Source: JAPKZH01 sp964537875
Lineage (GTDB): Bacteria > Acidobacteriota > Aminicenantia > Aminicenantales > UBA4085
Length of the DNA: 64,000 nucleotides
NCBI GenBank assembly: GCA_964537875.1
Contig: CAZIDN010000002.1
Coordinates: 62,001 to 126,000, forward strand
Reading direction: 5' to 3'
The translations under genes and the position numbers were made by a program. Below the pieces are notes generated by a model. That model was not told where the DNA came from and made no database searches. It saw only the letters and a program-made list of their open reading frames with translations. Shown here in pieces: positions 8,477-15,888 of the stretch. Numbering within the stretch: position 1 is the stretch's first letter; the number at the start of each line of letters is the position of its first letter.

Positions 8477-9358
8477 CGTTTCTCCTGTTGACGAGCGGCG
8501 AATATGGCTCGTGGCTTGCCACGGAGAGCCGCTCGTAGAGGGTTCCAAGGGGGAGCCGCCCCCTTGGTCGCAGGGCGGGGTTTCATGCCCCGCCCGAGAA
8601 GGGGAGGCAGGGCGTCGGACGAAGTTCGACGCCCGTTGGAAGGGGTCTTCCCCTCCAAATTGACTCCGGGCTGCGATTTCGAGGCGAAGGGCTTCCTTCC
8701 AGGCGCCTTCTTCCCCGACCGGAATCTCGTTATAAACGGCGATGCGGGCGAAGAGTTCTCGAATCCCGGTCTCATCCCCCCGACCTCCGGCGCTGAGAAA
8801 ATCGTCGAGGATCGACGGCAACGCCACAACCTCGACGCGGCGGCCGGCGATGTTCAGGGAGGAGACGGGCAATCCGGAGCCGCACGAGCATTTGATCGGC
8901 GGCGGGACAACAGAGGGCCTTGGTGCGGTCCGTTGGCCGTGGCGTCGGGAAGACCCCAAAACCCTGTCCACTTCTTCCTCCAGAATTTCGATGACGGCCT
9001 CGACGGCCTTTCTCCCGGCCTCGTTCAATCGCCGGCGACCCTCGATTCCGGTGATGCCTTTGGCCGCCGCGATTTCGGTCACGACAAGGCTTGCCGCGGG
9101 TTTGGCCGAATACCGTTCTGTGGCCCGGGCCGCGCATTTCAACCCGCACCCGTCCACCGTGATGGTGGGATAAAAGCGGGCGAAGGTTCGCTCCCCTTGG
9201 CCTCCCGCCAGAAACAGAGGGAGACAAAGAGTAACGCTGTCTCCTCTCCGGGATTCATGCAAGACCCGAAGGGCGGCCAATCGGGTCACGGTTCCTTCAG
9301 CCATCTCTTCGCCCGAACAGGCGATGATGCCCGCTTTTTTTTCGGGAAGTTCAGGCAT
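8477..9358 (-). CDS. DGC-type cysteine-rich putative metal-binding protein, two-domain
   Basis: The authentic part runs from the ATG at 9358 to about 8660. Residues 1-130 resemble the DGC (putative zinc-binding) family, with IIACSGEEMAEG near the start and TVDGCGLKCAARA near 70. A second module (about 150-235) carries KCSCGSGLPVS and an ALPSILDDF stretch. The gene has lost its own stop codon: it reads through the hairpin element and continues in frame into osmC, whose stop is at 8024. Its start overlaps the end of the second DGC gene by 8 bases. DGC proteins are poorly characterised; metal or sulfur handling is suggested by the cysteines and by context. Confidence 0.75.
8491..8658. repeat. 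Five-hairpin repeat element inserted between DGC and osmC
   Basis: Five consecutive stem-loops are packed into 168 bases: 8491-8499 with 8528-8536 (with an inner CGTGGC/GCCACG), 8545-8553 with 8559-8567, 8573-8580 with 8588-8595, 8610-8617 with 8627-8634, and 8636-8645 with 8650-8658 (one bulge). The composition is unlike the flanking codons, and the translated product is a low-complexity Pro/Ser/Gly linker. 168 is a multiple of 3, so the element leaves the reading frame open. A 12-base piece of its edge (GCCGCTCGTCAA) recurs near 32790. Confidence 0.75.
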
Positions 9359-9782
9359 GGCGATCCTCCGTGGAATCCGCAGACGTCAAAGCGTCCACGA
9401 GCGGCGTCAACTCCTTCGCCAGGACTCGGGCGAGGGTTTGTCCCGCGGGATTGAGTTCGGCGATTCCCTCGGGCTTCAACGCTTTGTGCCGGCGGAAAAC
9501 CTCTTGTACCGCGACTTCTTGGGCGATCCGACCGCCGCTCTCGCGGACCATTTTCGCCGCGCAATTCAGCTTGCAGCCGTCGATAGTAATGGCGGGATGA
9601 GCCGCGACGGCAGCTTTGGCTTCTTTGTCGCCCAGGACCAGCTTGGAGAGGGCGACCAGGCGAGTCTGTTCGGGGCGGAGATCCTCGACGAGGTCATATC
9701 CGGCCTCCCGGGCCACCGTCCCGAAGGATTTGCCGATCCCGCTGCAGGGCACGATCACCACTTTTTTATTTGAGCCGTTCAT
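9351..9782 (-). CDS. DGC-type cysteine protein, single-domain
   Basis: 143 residues from the ATG at 9782, chosen because it overlaps the H-protein stop codon as ATGA; a longer frame to 9896 has no better start. It parallels the first 130 residues of the neighbouring DGC protein: IVPCSGIGKSFGTVAREAG at the N-terminus and AITIDGCKLNCAAKMV near residue 75. The paired Cys-x3-Cys and the N-terminal Cys are probable metal ligands. Two unequal copies side by side suggest an old duplication. Function unknown beyond family membership. Confidence 0.8.
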   Translation of the reverse strand: MNGSNKKVVIVPCSGIGKSFGTVAREAGYDLVEDLRPEQTRLVALSKLVLGDKEAKAAVAAHPAITIDGCKLNCAAKMVRESGGRIAQEVAVQEVFRRHKALKPEGIAELNPAGQTLARVLAKELTPLVDALTSADSTEDRHA

Positions 9783-10237
9783 CGAGACTGGACCTCCGCC
9801 GCGACTTGGCCTTTCATGTGTTCGAAATAAACGACGGGCTTCATGAGTCGGGCGGCAAGATCGTCGTTTGCGGCGACCTCGATCACCGCCAGCCATCCTT
9901 TTCCGTAAGGATCCTGGTTGATGACTTCGGGCGTCATTTCGAGATCCGGGTTGATCTCGACGATGGTTCCGGCGACCGGGGACGTCAGGCTCACGTTGAC
10001 CTTGATCGTCTCGATCATCCCGATCTCGTCGCCGATGGCAAAGCGGGTTCCCTCGGGACGCAACAGGGCGAAGGTCATGTCCCCGCTATGCTGTTGAAGA
10101 AAATCCGTGAGCCCGATGCGCCAACGGCCCGAATTTTCCCCAGCCTCCGGCTTAAGCCAGATTCCCTCCGGGCTGAAGATACGGTCCGTCGGCACCCGGA
10201 ACGTGAATTTGTCGACCGTCGTTTCTAAGAATTCCAT
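9779..10237 (-). CDS. gcvH: Glycine-cleavage H-protein homologue (lipoyl carrier)
   Basis: 152 residues. The lipoylation site is clear: ETIKVNVSLTSPVAG, with Lys79 as the expected lipoyl attachment site, inside a hammerhead beta domain (about 35-110). It is longer than a classical GcvH (about 130), with an added C-terminal helix. No gcvT or gcvP is nearby; instead it sits between acr3 and the DGC genes. It therefore may not serve glycine cleavage. Lipoyl dithiol is a high-affinity arsenite ligand, so a role in thiol or arsenic chemistry is a reasonable inference, not shown by sequence. Confidence 0.85.
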   Translation of the reverse strand: MEFLETTVDKFTFRVPTDRIFSPEGIWLKPEAGENSGRWRIGLTDFLQQHSGDMTFALLRPEGTRFAIGDEIGMIETIKVNVSLTSPVAGTIVEINPDLEMTPEVINQDPYGKGWLAVIEVAANDDLAARLMKPVVYFEHMKGQVAAEVQSR

Positions 10238-10278
10238 CCGATTCTCCTTTCATCGACGTACGGAAACCATCCGTTCGA

Positions 10279-10419
10279 TTAGGGGCACTGGATGACGCCC
10301 TGGGCCCAGAGGCATCCCCCGCAAGCGGGAAACGTGTTCCCATAGCAATCCTCTTCGTTTTTCTCCAGGAGGCTGCATCCGCCGCAGACCGGTCTTTTTT
10401 TAGAAGTGCGGCTTGACAT
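10279..10419 (-). CDS. 46-residue Cys-rich miniprotein with two CGGC motifs
   Basis: The frame reads ATG to TAA, 46 residues, with cysteines at 12, 15, 25, 33, 36 and 45. Two identical CGGC motifs (12-15 and 33-36) are spaced symmetrically about Cys25. The start lies only 6 bases past the acr3 stop codon, so translational coupling is likely. Six cysteines in 46 residues in an arsenic operon point to metal(loid) or Fe-S binding. I do not recognise a named family. Confidence comes from the motif regularity and the operon position; the length alone would not support it. Confidence 0.7.
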   Translation of the reverse strand: MSSRTSKKRPVCGGCSLLEKNEEDCYGNTFPACGGCLWAQGVIQCP

Positions 10420-10425
10420 CGCTCT

Positions 10426-11502
10426 TTATGATCCGGCCGGTTTAGCGAAATAGCGGCGCTGGAAATAGAGGGCCACGTTGACCAGGCCGATCATGACCGG
10501 CACCTCGATCAGGGGTCCGATGACTGCGGCAAAAGCTTCGCCGGAGTTAATGCCGAAGACGGACACGGCCACGGCAATAGCGAGCTCAAAGTTGTTGCTG
10601 GCGGCCGTGAAGGACAGCGTCGCAGTCTTGGAATAATCCGCGCCGACCTTCCGGCCCATGTAGAATGAGACAAGGAACATGATAACAAAGTAGATCAAGA
10701 GGGGAACCGCGATGCGGAGGACGTCGAGCGGAATCTTGACGATGAATTCGCCCTTGAGCGAGAACATGACGATGATCGTAAAGAGCAGGGCGATGAGCGT
10801 GATGGGGCTGATGCGCGGAATGAATTTCTGCTCATACCAGATTTTTCCCTTGAGCTTAAGCATGGTGAAGCGGGTGACGACGCCGGCGATGAACGGGATG
10901 CCGAGGTAAATAAACACGCTTTTTGCGATCTGACCGATGGTCACGTTGACGGCCGTGCCTTTGAGTCCGAGCCAGGTCGGAAGGATAGTGATGAAGACGT
11001 AGGCGTAGACCGAGAAGAAGAGGACCTGGAAGATGGAGTTGAAGGCGACCAGGCCGGCCGCGTATTCGGTATCGCCCTTGGCCAGCTCGTTCCAGACAAT
11101 GACCATGGCGATGCAGCGGGCCAGGCCGATCATGATTAGGCCGTACATGTAATGGGGATAGCCGCGGAGGAAGATCACGGCCAGAGCGAACATCAGGATC
11201 GGGCCGATGACCCAGTTCTGGACAAGGGACAGCGTTAGGATCTTGACGTTGCGAAAAACGTCCCCCAGCTCCTCGTATTTCACCTTGGCCAGGGGCGGAT
11301 ACATCATCAGGATGAGACCGATGGCGATCGGGATATTGGTCGTGCCGCTTTGGAACTTGTTGATGAACCCGACGACGGCCGGGACAAGGTACCCCAGTCC
11401 GACCCCGATGGCCATCGCCGAGAAGATCCAGAGAGTCAAATAGCGGTCAAGAAATGAAAGTCTTTTGCCGGAGTGTTCGGTCAAGTCGGGTCTCCTCTCC
11501 AC
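10426..11502 (-). CDS. acr3: ACR3-family arsenite efflux permease
   Basis: 358 residues with about ten membrane helices. ACR3 exports arsenite driven by the membrane potential. The conserved cysteine used in arsenite recognition is in GLARCIAMVIVWN (about residue 128), and the family stretch TLSFTAASNNFELAIAV is near 290. It lies downstream of ccdA (20-base gap) and upstream of the CGGC miniprotein. A cytoplasmic N-terminus of about 22 residues precedes the first helix. Confidence 0.95.
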   Translation of the reverse strand: MERRPDLTEHSGKRLSFLDRYLTLWIFSAMAIGVGLGYLVPAVVGFINKFQSGTTNIPIAIGLILMMYPPLAKVKYEELGDVFRNVKILTLSLVQNWVIGPILMFALAVIFLRGYPHYMYGLIMIGLARCIAMVIVWNELAKGDTEYAAGLVAFNSIFQVLFFSVYAYVFITILPTWLGLKGTAVNVTIGQIAKSVFIYLGIPFIAGVVTRFTMLKLKGKIWYEQKFIPRISPITLIALLFTIIVMFSLKGEFIVKIPLDVLRIAVPLLIYFVIMFLVSFYMGRKVGADYSKTATLSFTAASNNFELAIAVAVSVFGINSGEAFAAVIGPLIEVPVMIGLVNVALYFQRRYFAKPAGS

Positions 11503-11522
11503 TGATGTTTTACGCGTTATCC

Positions 11523-12206
11523 TTAAACGAGAAAATAGATTCCGATTAAAATGATGATGATCCCGGCGGCTTTTTGGAGAATCCAGTTAGCCTTGTTTAA
11601 GCCTTTTGATTCGATCAATCGTTTGGCGGCGCCCATGGATGTCCCGGCGATCAAAATGAGAAGCGAATGTCCCAAAGCGTAAATGAACAATAAGAAGCCG
11701 CCGTAAACGACATCCCCCCTGTTCGCGACGAATGCTATCAGGACAGCAAGGATAGGGACCGCGCAGGGCGTGGAAACGACGCCGAACAATAAGCCTAGAA
11801 GAAAGGCTCCGAGCCCTCCTTCCCGGATTTTGCCGAAAGATTTTGGCATGGCGAAATTAAACTTGAAAGCCCCCAGCAAATGGGCGCCCATGACCAAGCA
11901 GACGATGGCCACGGCGTATTTCCAAAATCGCCCGATATCGCCGAACATGCGGCCCATCAGGGCCGAGATCAAGCCAAACCCCGTGAATGTCACGGCCAGG
12001 CCGAGGACGAAAAACAGGGAGAAGAAAAACGTCTTTTTCAGGGACGCCGTTCCTTGCCTGCCGGCGACCAGACCGATTATCAGCGGTATCATGGCTAAAA
12101 CGCACGGATTGGACGCGGTCATGACTCCGCCGAGAAAGACGGCGACGATCGCCAGCCAAGGATTGTGCTGGATAAGCCGGGCGACGTCTCCGAACAAGCT
12201 TTCCAT
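11523..12206 (-). CDS. ccdA: CcdA/DsbD-type thiol-electron carrier membrane protein
   Basis: 227 residues with six predicted membrane helices. Proteins of this family pass electrons from cytoplasmic thioredoxin across the membrane to periplasmic thiol proteins using two cysteines within helices; both are seen, in TASNPCVLAMIPL (Cys35) and STPCAVPILAVL (about Cys148). The adjacent upstream gene encodes an exported thioredoxin-fold protein that is the likely recipient of the electrons; 6 bases separate the two. Confidence 0.9.
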   Translation of the reverse strand: MESLFGDVARLIQHNPWLAIVAVFLGGVMTASNPCVLAMIPLIIGLVAGRQGTASLKKTFFFSLFFVLGLAVTFTGFGLISALMGRMFGDIGRFWKYAVAIVCLVMGAHLLGAFKFNFAMPKSFGKIREGGLGAFLLGLLFGVVSTPCAVPILAVLIAFVANRGDVVYGGFLLFIYALGHSLLILIAGTSMGAAKRLIESKGLNKANWILQKAAGIIIILIGIYFLV

Positions 12207-12212
12207 GGCCCT

Positions 12213-12665
12213 TTAGTTGATCCCTTGCTTTTTCAGGAATTCGACGATCTCGGCTTTCGGGAAAAGGCCTATATGGCGGAAGATCTCTTTGCCGTTTTTG
12301 TCCATAAATACTTGGGTCGGAATGAGCTGAATGCCGTATTTCCGGGCGGGCTCGGGGTCTTTCCAGACGTCATAAAAGACGACTTGGACCTTGCCTGAGT
12401 ATTCCGCGGCGATTTCCTTCATGATCGGCTGCATCGCCTTGCAGGGGATGCATTTGTCCGCACCGAGCTCGATGAACGTCACCAAATGTTTCGAAAAATC
12501 AATATCCAAGTTATAGGTGACCAATACGGTGCCTTCCGCGGCCCCTTGAGCTTTTTGCGGTGCCGCTTCTTTTTGCTCGGCCCGTGACGAGTTCGAGCCG
12601 CACGCTCCGTTAATAAGCAATAACGCAAGAAATGCCACAAAGATCGTCAGGTTAATTCTTTTCAT
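12213..12665 (-). CDS. Exported thioredoxin-fold protein (CIPC)
   Basis: 150 residues from the ATG at 12665, which has AAAGGAG at a proper distance; the frame extends to 12710 but without a better start. A hydrophobic signal (6-21) ends at NGAC (Cys22), a possible though imperfect lipobox. The thioredoxin fold follows, with the redox motif CIPC at Cys72/Cys75 and the cis-proline loop IQLIPTQVF. It is probably reduced by the adjacent CcdA. The partner substrate is unknown. Confidence 0.88.
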   Translation of the reverse strand: MKRINLTIFVAFLALLLINGACGSNSSRAEQKEAAPQKAQGAAEGTVLVTYNLDIDFSKHLVTFIELGADKCIPCKAMQPIMKEIAAEYSGKVQVVFYDVWKDPEPARKYGIQLIPTQVFMDKNGKEIFRHIGLFPKAEIVEFLKKQGIN

Positions 12666-12744
12666 GCGCGGGGCTCCTTTGAACGATCCGTTTTTGTATG
12701 CGATTCCCATGAAAAAGCGACCAACTCGTTCAAGGCAAATAGGT

Positions 12745-12990
12745 TCACTTCGTCTCGGCTTCCCGAATCCATTTCTTGATGTCTTCGAGCGAGGGGATGC
12801 GGCCGGCGCACTTCACCTTGCCGTTGATGACGAGGCCGGGCGTTCCTATGATCTTGTATTCCATGATCTTCTTGATGTCCGTGACCTTCTCGACGTCGGC
12901 GGCGAGGTTGAGCTCGGCGAGTGCGTTGAACGTCCTTTTCTCCACATCGTGGCAGCGCGGACAGCCCGGTCCCAGGATTTTGATCTCCAT
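12745..12990 (-). CDS. Small cytoplasmic thioredoxin-like redox protein (CPRC)
   Basis: 81 residues from the ATG at 12990; AAGGAGG sits 5 bases upstream, so the longer frame to 13017 is rejected. It is the redox-active disulfide (thioredoxin_3) family: MEIKILGPGCPRC with Cys10 and Cys13, the TPGLVINGK loop, and an extra Cys in KVKCAGRIPS. Such proteins accompany arsR, ccdA and permease genes in many anaerobes. It may feed electrons to CcdA or handle arsenical thiols. Confidence 0.88.
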   Translation of the reverse strand: MEIKILGPGCPRCHDVEKRTFNALAELNLAADVEKVTDIKKIMEYKIIGTPGLVINGKVKCAGRIPSLEDIKKWIREAETK

Positions 12991-13031
12991 GGATGCCTCC
13001 TTCATATAAACAGACATATGTTGCTGGCCGC

Positions 13032-13391
13032 TCAGATTATCGATCTGCGCCTCTTCCTGACATTTTCCAAGAGACAGATCCGGAGGGCCTTGAAATCTTG
13101 AAGAATGACTTTGGAATCGGCGCGTTTCTTTTTGATCAATTGCTTAAAAAGCGGCGCGAGGTTCTTCCGGACGTCCTTCGGGATCCCGTAGACAATCCAT
13201 CGTCCCTGTCTCTTGTCCTCCACCAGGTCTGCATCCCGGAGGATCCGGAGCTGATGGGAAATGCGCGACTGTTCCATCTTTAAAATAAACATCAGCTCGC
13301 AGACGCAGAGCTCGCGCTGCATCAACAGCATCATGATCCGGAGCCGCGTCGAGTCGGAGAGGGCCTTAAAAAGTTTCAGGAATTCTTTCAT
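13032..13391 (-). CDS. arsR: ArsR-family metalloregulator
   Basis: 119 residues with a winged helix-turn-helix. The arsenite-sensing pair is in ELCVCEL (Cys29 and Cys31), in the alpha-3 position typical of ArsR. The recognition helix SRISHQLRILRDADLV and wing DKRQGRWIVYGIP follow. Further cysteine near the C-terminus (Cys107 region, RICLLE). It is first in the operon, directly downstream of an 11-bp-arm palindrome overlapping its promoter, so autorepression relieved by As(III)/Sb(III) is likely. Confidence 0.93.
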   Translation of the reverse strand: MKEFLKLFKALSDSTRLRIMMLLMQRELCVCELMFILKMEQSRISHQLRILRDADLVEDKRQGRWIVYGIPKDVRKNLAPLFKQLIKKKRADSKVILQDFKALRICLLENVRKRRRSII

Positions 13392-13397
13392 GGCGTA

Positions 13398-13444
13398 TTA
13401 ATATATGAACATATATTCATATATTAAGGGCGGTCCGTTGTCAA
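13398..13444 (-). promoter_or_regulatory. arsR promoter and palindromic operator
   Basis: On the minus strand TTGACA (13439-13444) and TATGAA (13416-13421) are 17 bases apart. The perfect palindrome TTAATATATGA, 8 bases, TCATATATTAA (13398-13427) covers the -10 box, as expected for an ArsR repressor site. Confidence 0.85.
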
Positions 13445-13478
13445 GAGGGAAGAGCGTAAAACGGGCTGGCCGGCAGTC

Positions 13479-13577
13479 CTTGGGGTCAGGCCTGCCGATT
13501 TGACATTTAATAAAAGGAAGACGGTACCTAGAAGGTGCCGTCCCCTAACGGCTTGAGTGTCATATGCGCGGGCCTGA
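13479..13577. repeat. REP-like imperfect inverted repeat
   Basis: GTCAGGCCTGCCGATTTGAC at the left pairs imperfectly with a copy at about 13554-13576 (about 16 of 21 bases). Between them is a smaller hairpin, ACGGTACC/GGTGCCGT. GGGGTCAGGCCTG ends are typical of elements moved by REP-associated Y1 transposases, but no transposase gene is in the window. Confidence 0.55.
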
Positions 13578-13585
13578 CTCTACTC

Positions 13586-14167
13586 TTATTTCCACAAGAC
13601 CTTCTGGATGTTTTCCAGGTTGTGCTCCCGGGCCATTTTCTCCAGGATGGAAGGAAAGGCCTCCTCGTTGCCGTCCTTGACGGCTTCCTCCCATTCGGCG
13701 ATGACCGGGGAGGCGTCAAAGTCGTGGCCCTTCTTGAGGATACGGCGGATCCCCCGCAGGGACTGCCAATGGGTGATCATCATCAGGGCCAGAGCATAAA
13801 AGGCGATATTGGGTCCGGGCAGAAACATGGCCAGGCCGGCGAAGGGAAGGATAAGGGCTTCGCCGATGAGGATAAGAAGCCGCTTTGTCCGATGGCCGTT
13901 GAGGAAAAGACGAAACCTTAGGTTGATCCGCTTTTCCTCGGAAAAACCCGAATAGATGATCCGCAGAGCCGGGTCCTGGAGTTTCAGGGCGCGGCCGAAC
14001 GCTTGCTCCTGTCTGAGGGTTTTTTGAGGCAGGAGCATCAGCTTTTTTTTGGCGATTTCCCAGATCTGCTTGGTCTTGGAAAATTTGGCGGGGAGGGGTT
14101 TGGGCGGCTCGGAGGAAAAGAACCTGTATTTATGCTGGTAATCGCGGACAAAAAAGAATGTGATCAT
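13586..14167 (-). CDS. Membrane protein resembling mitochondrial K+/H+ exchange-related family
   Basis: 193 residues from the ATG at 14167; a longer frame to 14290 would run inside the upstream gene. A soluble N-terminal half with FFFVRDYQHKYRFFSSEP is followed by two hydrophobic helices (about 115-150), with FLPGPNIAFYALALMMITHWQSLRG between and after them. The LPGPN...HW pattern resembles the Mit_KHE1 family. The charged C-terminal 40 residues are helical. The assignment is tentative, and ion transport is not demonstrated by the sequence. Its stop is close to the REP-like element. Confidence 0.55.
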   Translation of the reverse strand: MITFFFVRDYQHKYRFFSSEPPKPLPAKFSKTKQIWEIAKKKLMLLPQKTLRQEQAFGRALKLQDPALRIIYSGFSEEKRINLRFRLFLNGHRTKRLLILIGEALILPFAGLAMFLPGPNIAFYALALMMITHWQSLRGIRRILKKGHDFDASPVIAEWEEAVKDGNEEAFPSILEKMAREHNLENIQKVLWK

Positions 14168-14192
14168 CTCTCTTTTATATACGAATATACCA

Positions 14193-15104
14193 TCAATTTT
14201 GTTTTGCGAATTGTTGGGGGTGAAGAAGACGGGCCAGTTCGGCGAGCGCATCGAACAGGCGGGGCCCGAAGCGGCTGGCCGGGTTTTCATCCATAAAAAA
14301 GATGCGGTCGGACTTCACGGCCTGGATATCCGAGAATCCGGGCTGGCTCTTGAGCCAATGTTTCGCCCGCTCGAAATCACGCTCGGACTTGGTCAGGATG
14401 ACGATGACTTCGGGATTGTCCCTGAGGAACTGCTCGCGGCTGTATTCCAGCCAATTCTGAGGGATATTCCCCGTGATGCTGACGGCCTTGGCCTTGACTA
14501 GGAGGTCATTCAAATAGCTTTCCCGTCCGCACGTCGAGAGCCCCAGGCCGTGGATGTTCAGGAAGACGCGGGGCTTTTGCCCGACGCCTTGGAGCGCTGT
14601 TACCACGAGATCATATTTTTTCTTGAGGGCGTTGATGACTGTTCGGGCCGCGGGCTCTTTGAAGGTGACGCGGCCGATCTTGGCAATCAGCGGATAGACG
14701 GATTCCAGGTCGGTTCCGATGTCCAGGATAAAGACGGGCAGACGAAGGTCTTGAAGCTTTTTGAGGGCGCTTAAGGGATTGCCCCGGAAGGCGATGATGA
14801 GATCGGGATTCAAGACGCTGATTCTTTCGATGTCCGGGTCGAGCATCCCGCCGATCTTCTCTCGTTTGAGCGCTTCCGCCGGATAATCGCAGTAGCGGGT
14901 GACGCCGACGACCTGGTCGCCCAGACCGAGGCCGAACAGGATCTCGGTGATGTTGGGGGCCAGGGAGATGATGCGCCGGGGCGGGGATTTGAGGGTGAAG
15001 ATATTGCCCACATCGTCTTTTAGGATTTTGTCCTGGGCACCCAGAAGGCACGAAAACAGTGCCGGGGCGGCCAACAGGATTGCCGTTTTTTTCCAAAAAA
15101 CCAC
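14193..15104 (-). CDS. btuF: BtuF-like periplasmic cobalamin-binding protein
   Basis: About 303 residues from GTG at 15104; an alternative ATG at 15155 adds 17 residues before the signal peptide. The hydrophobic signal FWKKTAILLAAPALFSCLLG is followed by the class-III binding-protein fold: PPRRIISLAPNITEILFGLG, VGVTRYCDYP, ERISVLNPDLIIAF and ILDIGTDLE. This pattern is typical of BtuF/cobalamin and of some siderophore binders. The membrane permease and ATPase are not adjacent. B12 uptake would serve the mutase at 5.6 kb. The start of the next gene downstream was set to avoid overlap with this one. Confidence 0.83.
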   Translation of the reverse strand: MVFWKKTAILLAAPALFSCLLGAQDKILKDDVGNIFTLKSPPRRIISLAPNITEILFGLGLGDQVVGVTRYCDYPAEALKREKIGGMLDPDIERISVLNPDLIIAFRGNPLSALKKLQDLRLPVFILDIGTDLESVYPLIAKIGRVTFKEPAARTVINALKKKYDLVVTALQGVGQKPRVFLNIHGLGLSTCGRESYLNDLLVKAKAVSITGNIPQNWLEYSREQFLRDNPEVIVILTKSERDFERAKHWLKSQPGFSDIQAVKSDRIFFMDENPASRFGPRLFDALAELARLLHPQQFAKQN

Positions 15105-15171
15105 CCCTGTAGATTCTAAGAAAAAAGCGGTCTTGTCAAGACAATTCGGACTCAAAGGTAAAGAATGGAAT

Positions 15172-15873
15172 CTAGATAATCAGCAAAGTCTTCGGGTCGA
15201 GCTTGAGGGGGAGAATGCCCGGCGGCGGGTGCTGGTGGTCCTTGACGACTCGAAGCTCGACAAAATCGCCCTTGGCATGCAGGGTGATAAGGACGTCGAT
15301 GGCGGGGCACAAAGGGCTGAGGACGATCGGGATGCCGTCTAGGCCGTAGAGCGGTCCGTTGGCGTCTTTGAGCGAGGCGCTGAACCACACCTCGAGCCCG
15401 ATCTTGCCGGCGAACTCCCGGAATTTTCCGATGTCCTCGCAGGTCGATTTGGTGAAGTCATAGCCGTCCACGATGACCGCGTCGGCGGCGAATTTGCCGA
15501 AGGTGATCATCGCTTCGACACTCTTGAGGACCTGCTCCGTGCGCGTCCCCTCCTGTTTGAAGTTCATGATGACCCGGTTCTTGATGATCTCGTCGTGGAC
15601 GTCGACTGCCGATTCCAGCTTCTTTTTTTTGGCGATCTCCTTGAAGATGTCCTCATACCAGGTGATGATGTAGTCGACGCGGCTGGAATAGGAGACGTGG
15701 ATGACGTGTTTTCCCTGGAAGAGCTTATCGGTGGCGATATGGACAAGGCAGGCGGTCTTGCCGACGCCCTTGGGAGAGGCGAGGACACCGATGTTGCCTA
15801 TCCCCAGGCCGCCGTGGATCGATTTTTCAAAGACCCTCAGCGGGCTGCGCTTGATGAGCTCGTCTTTGATCAT
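15172..15873 (-). CDS. RecA/KaiC-like P-loop ATPase of unknown role
   Basis: 233 residues. The Walker A-like motif ASPKGVGKTA lies at about 32-41, and a Walker B-like ADAVIVDGYD near 130. The fold order matches RecA/RAD55/KaiC ATPases in a minimal single-domain form. There is no DNA-binding motif, signal peptide or membrane segment, so it should be cytoplasmic. It starts 15 bases after the fusA stop codon and is probably in the same transcript. No specific function can be given. Confidence 0.7.
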   Translation of the reverse strand: MIKDELIKRSPLRVFEKSIHGGLGIGNIGVLASPKGVGKTACLVHIATDKLFQGKHVIHVSYSSRVDYIITWYEDIFKEIAKKKKLESAVDVHDEIIKNRVIMNFKQEGTRTEQVLKSVEAMITFGKFAADAVIVDGYDFTKSTCEDIGKFREFAGKIGLEVWFSASLKDANGPLYGLDGIPIVLSPLCPAIDVLITLHAKGDFVELRVVKDHQHPPPGILPLKLDPKTLLII

Positions 15874-15888
15874 TGGACTCCACTCCTT

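Noticed and set aside
9351..9896. Longer 181-codon form of the second DGC gene
   Set aside because: The extra 38 codons overlap gcvH; the internal ATG at 9782 overlaps its stop codon and fits the coupled pattern of the operon.
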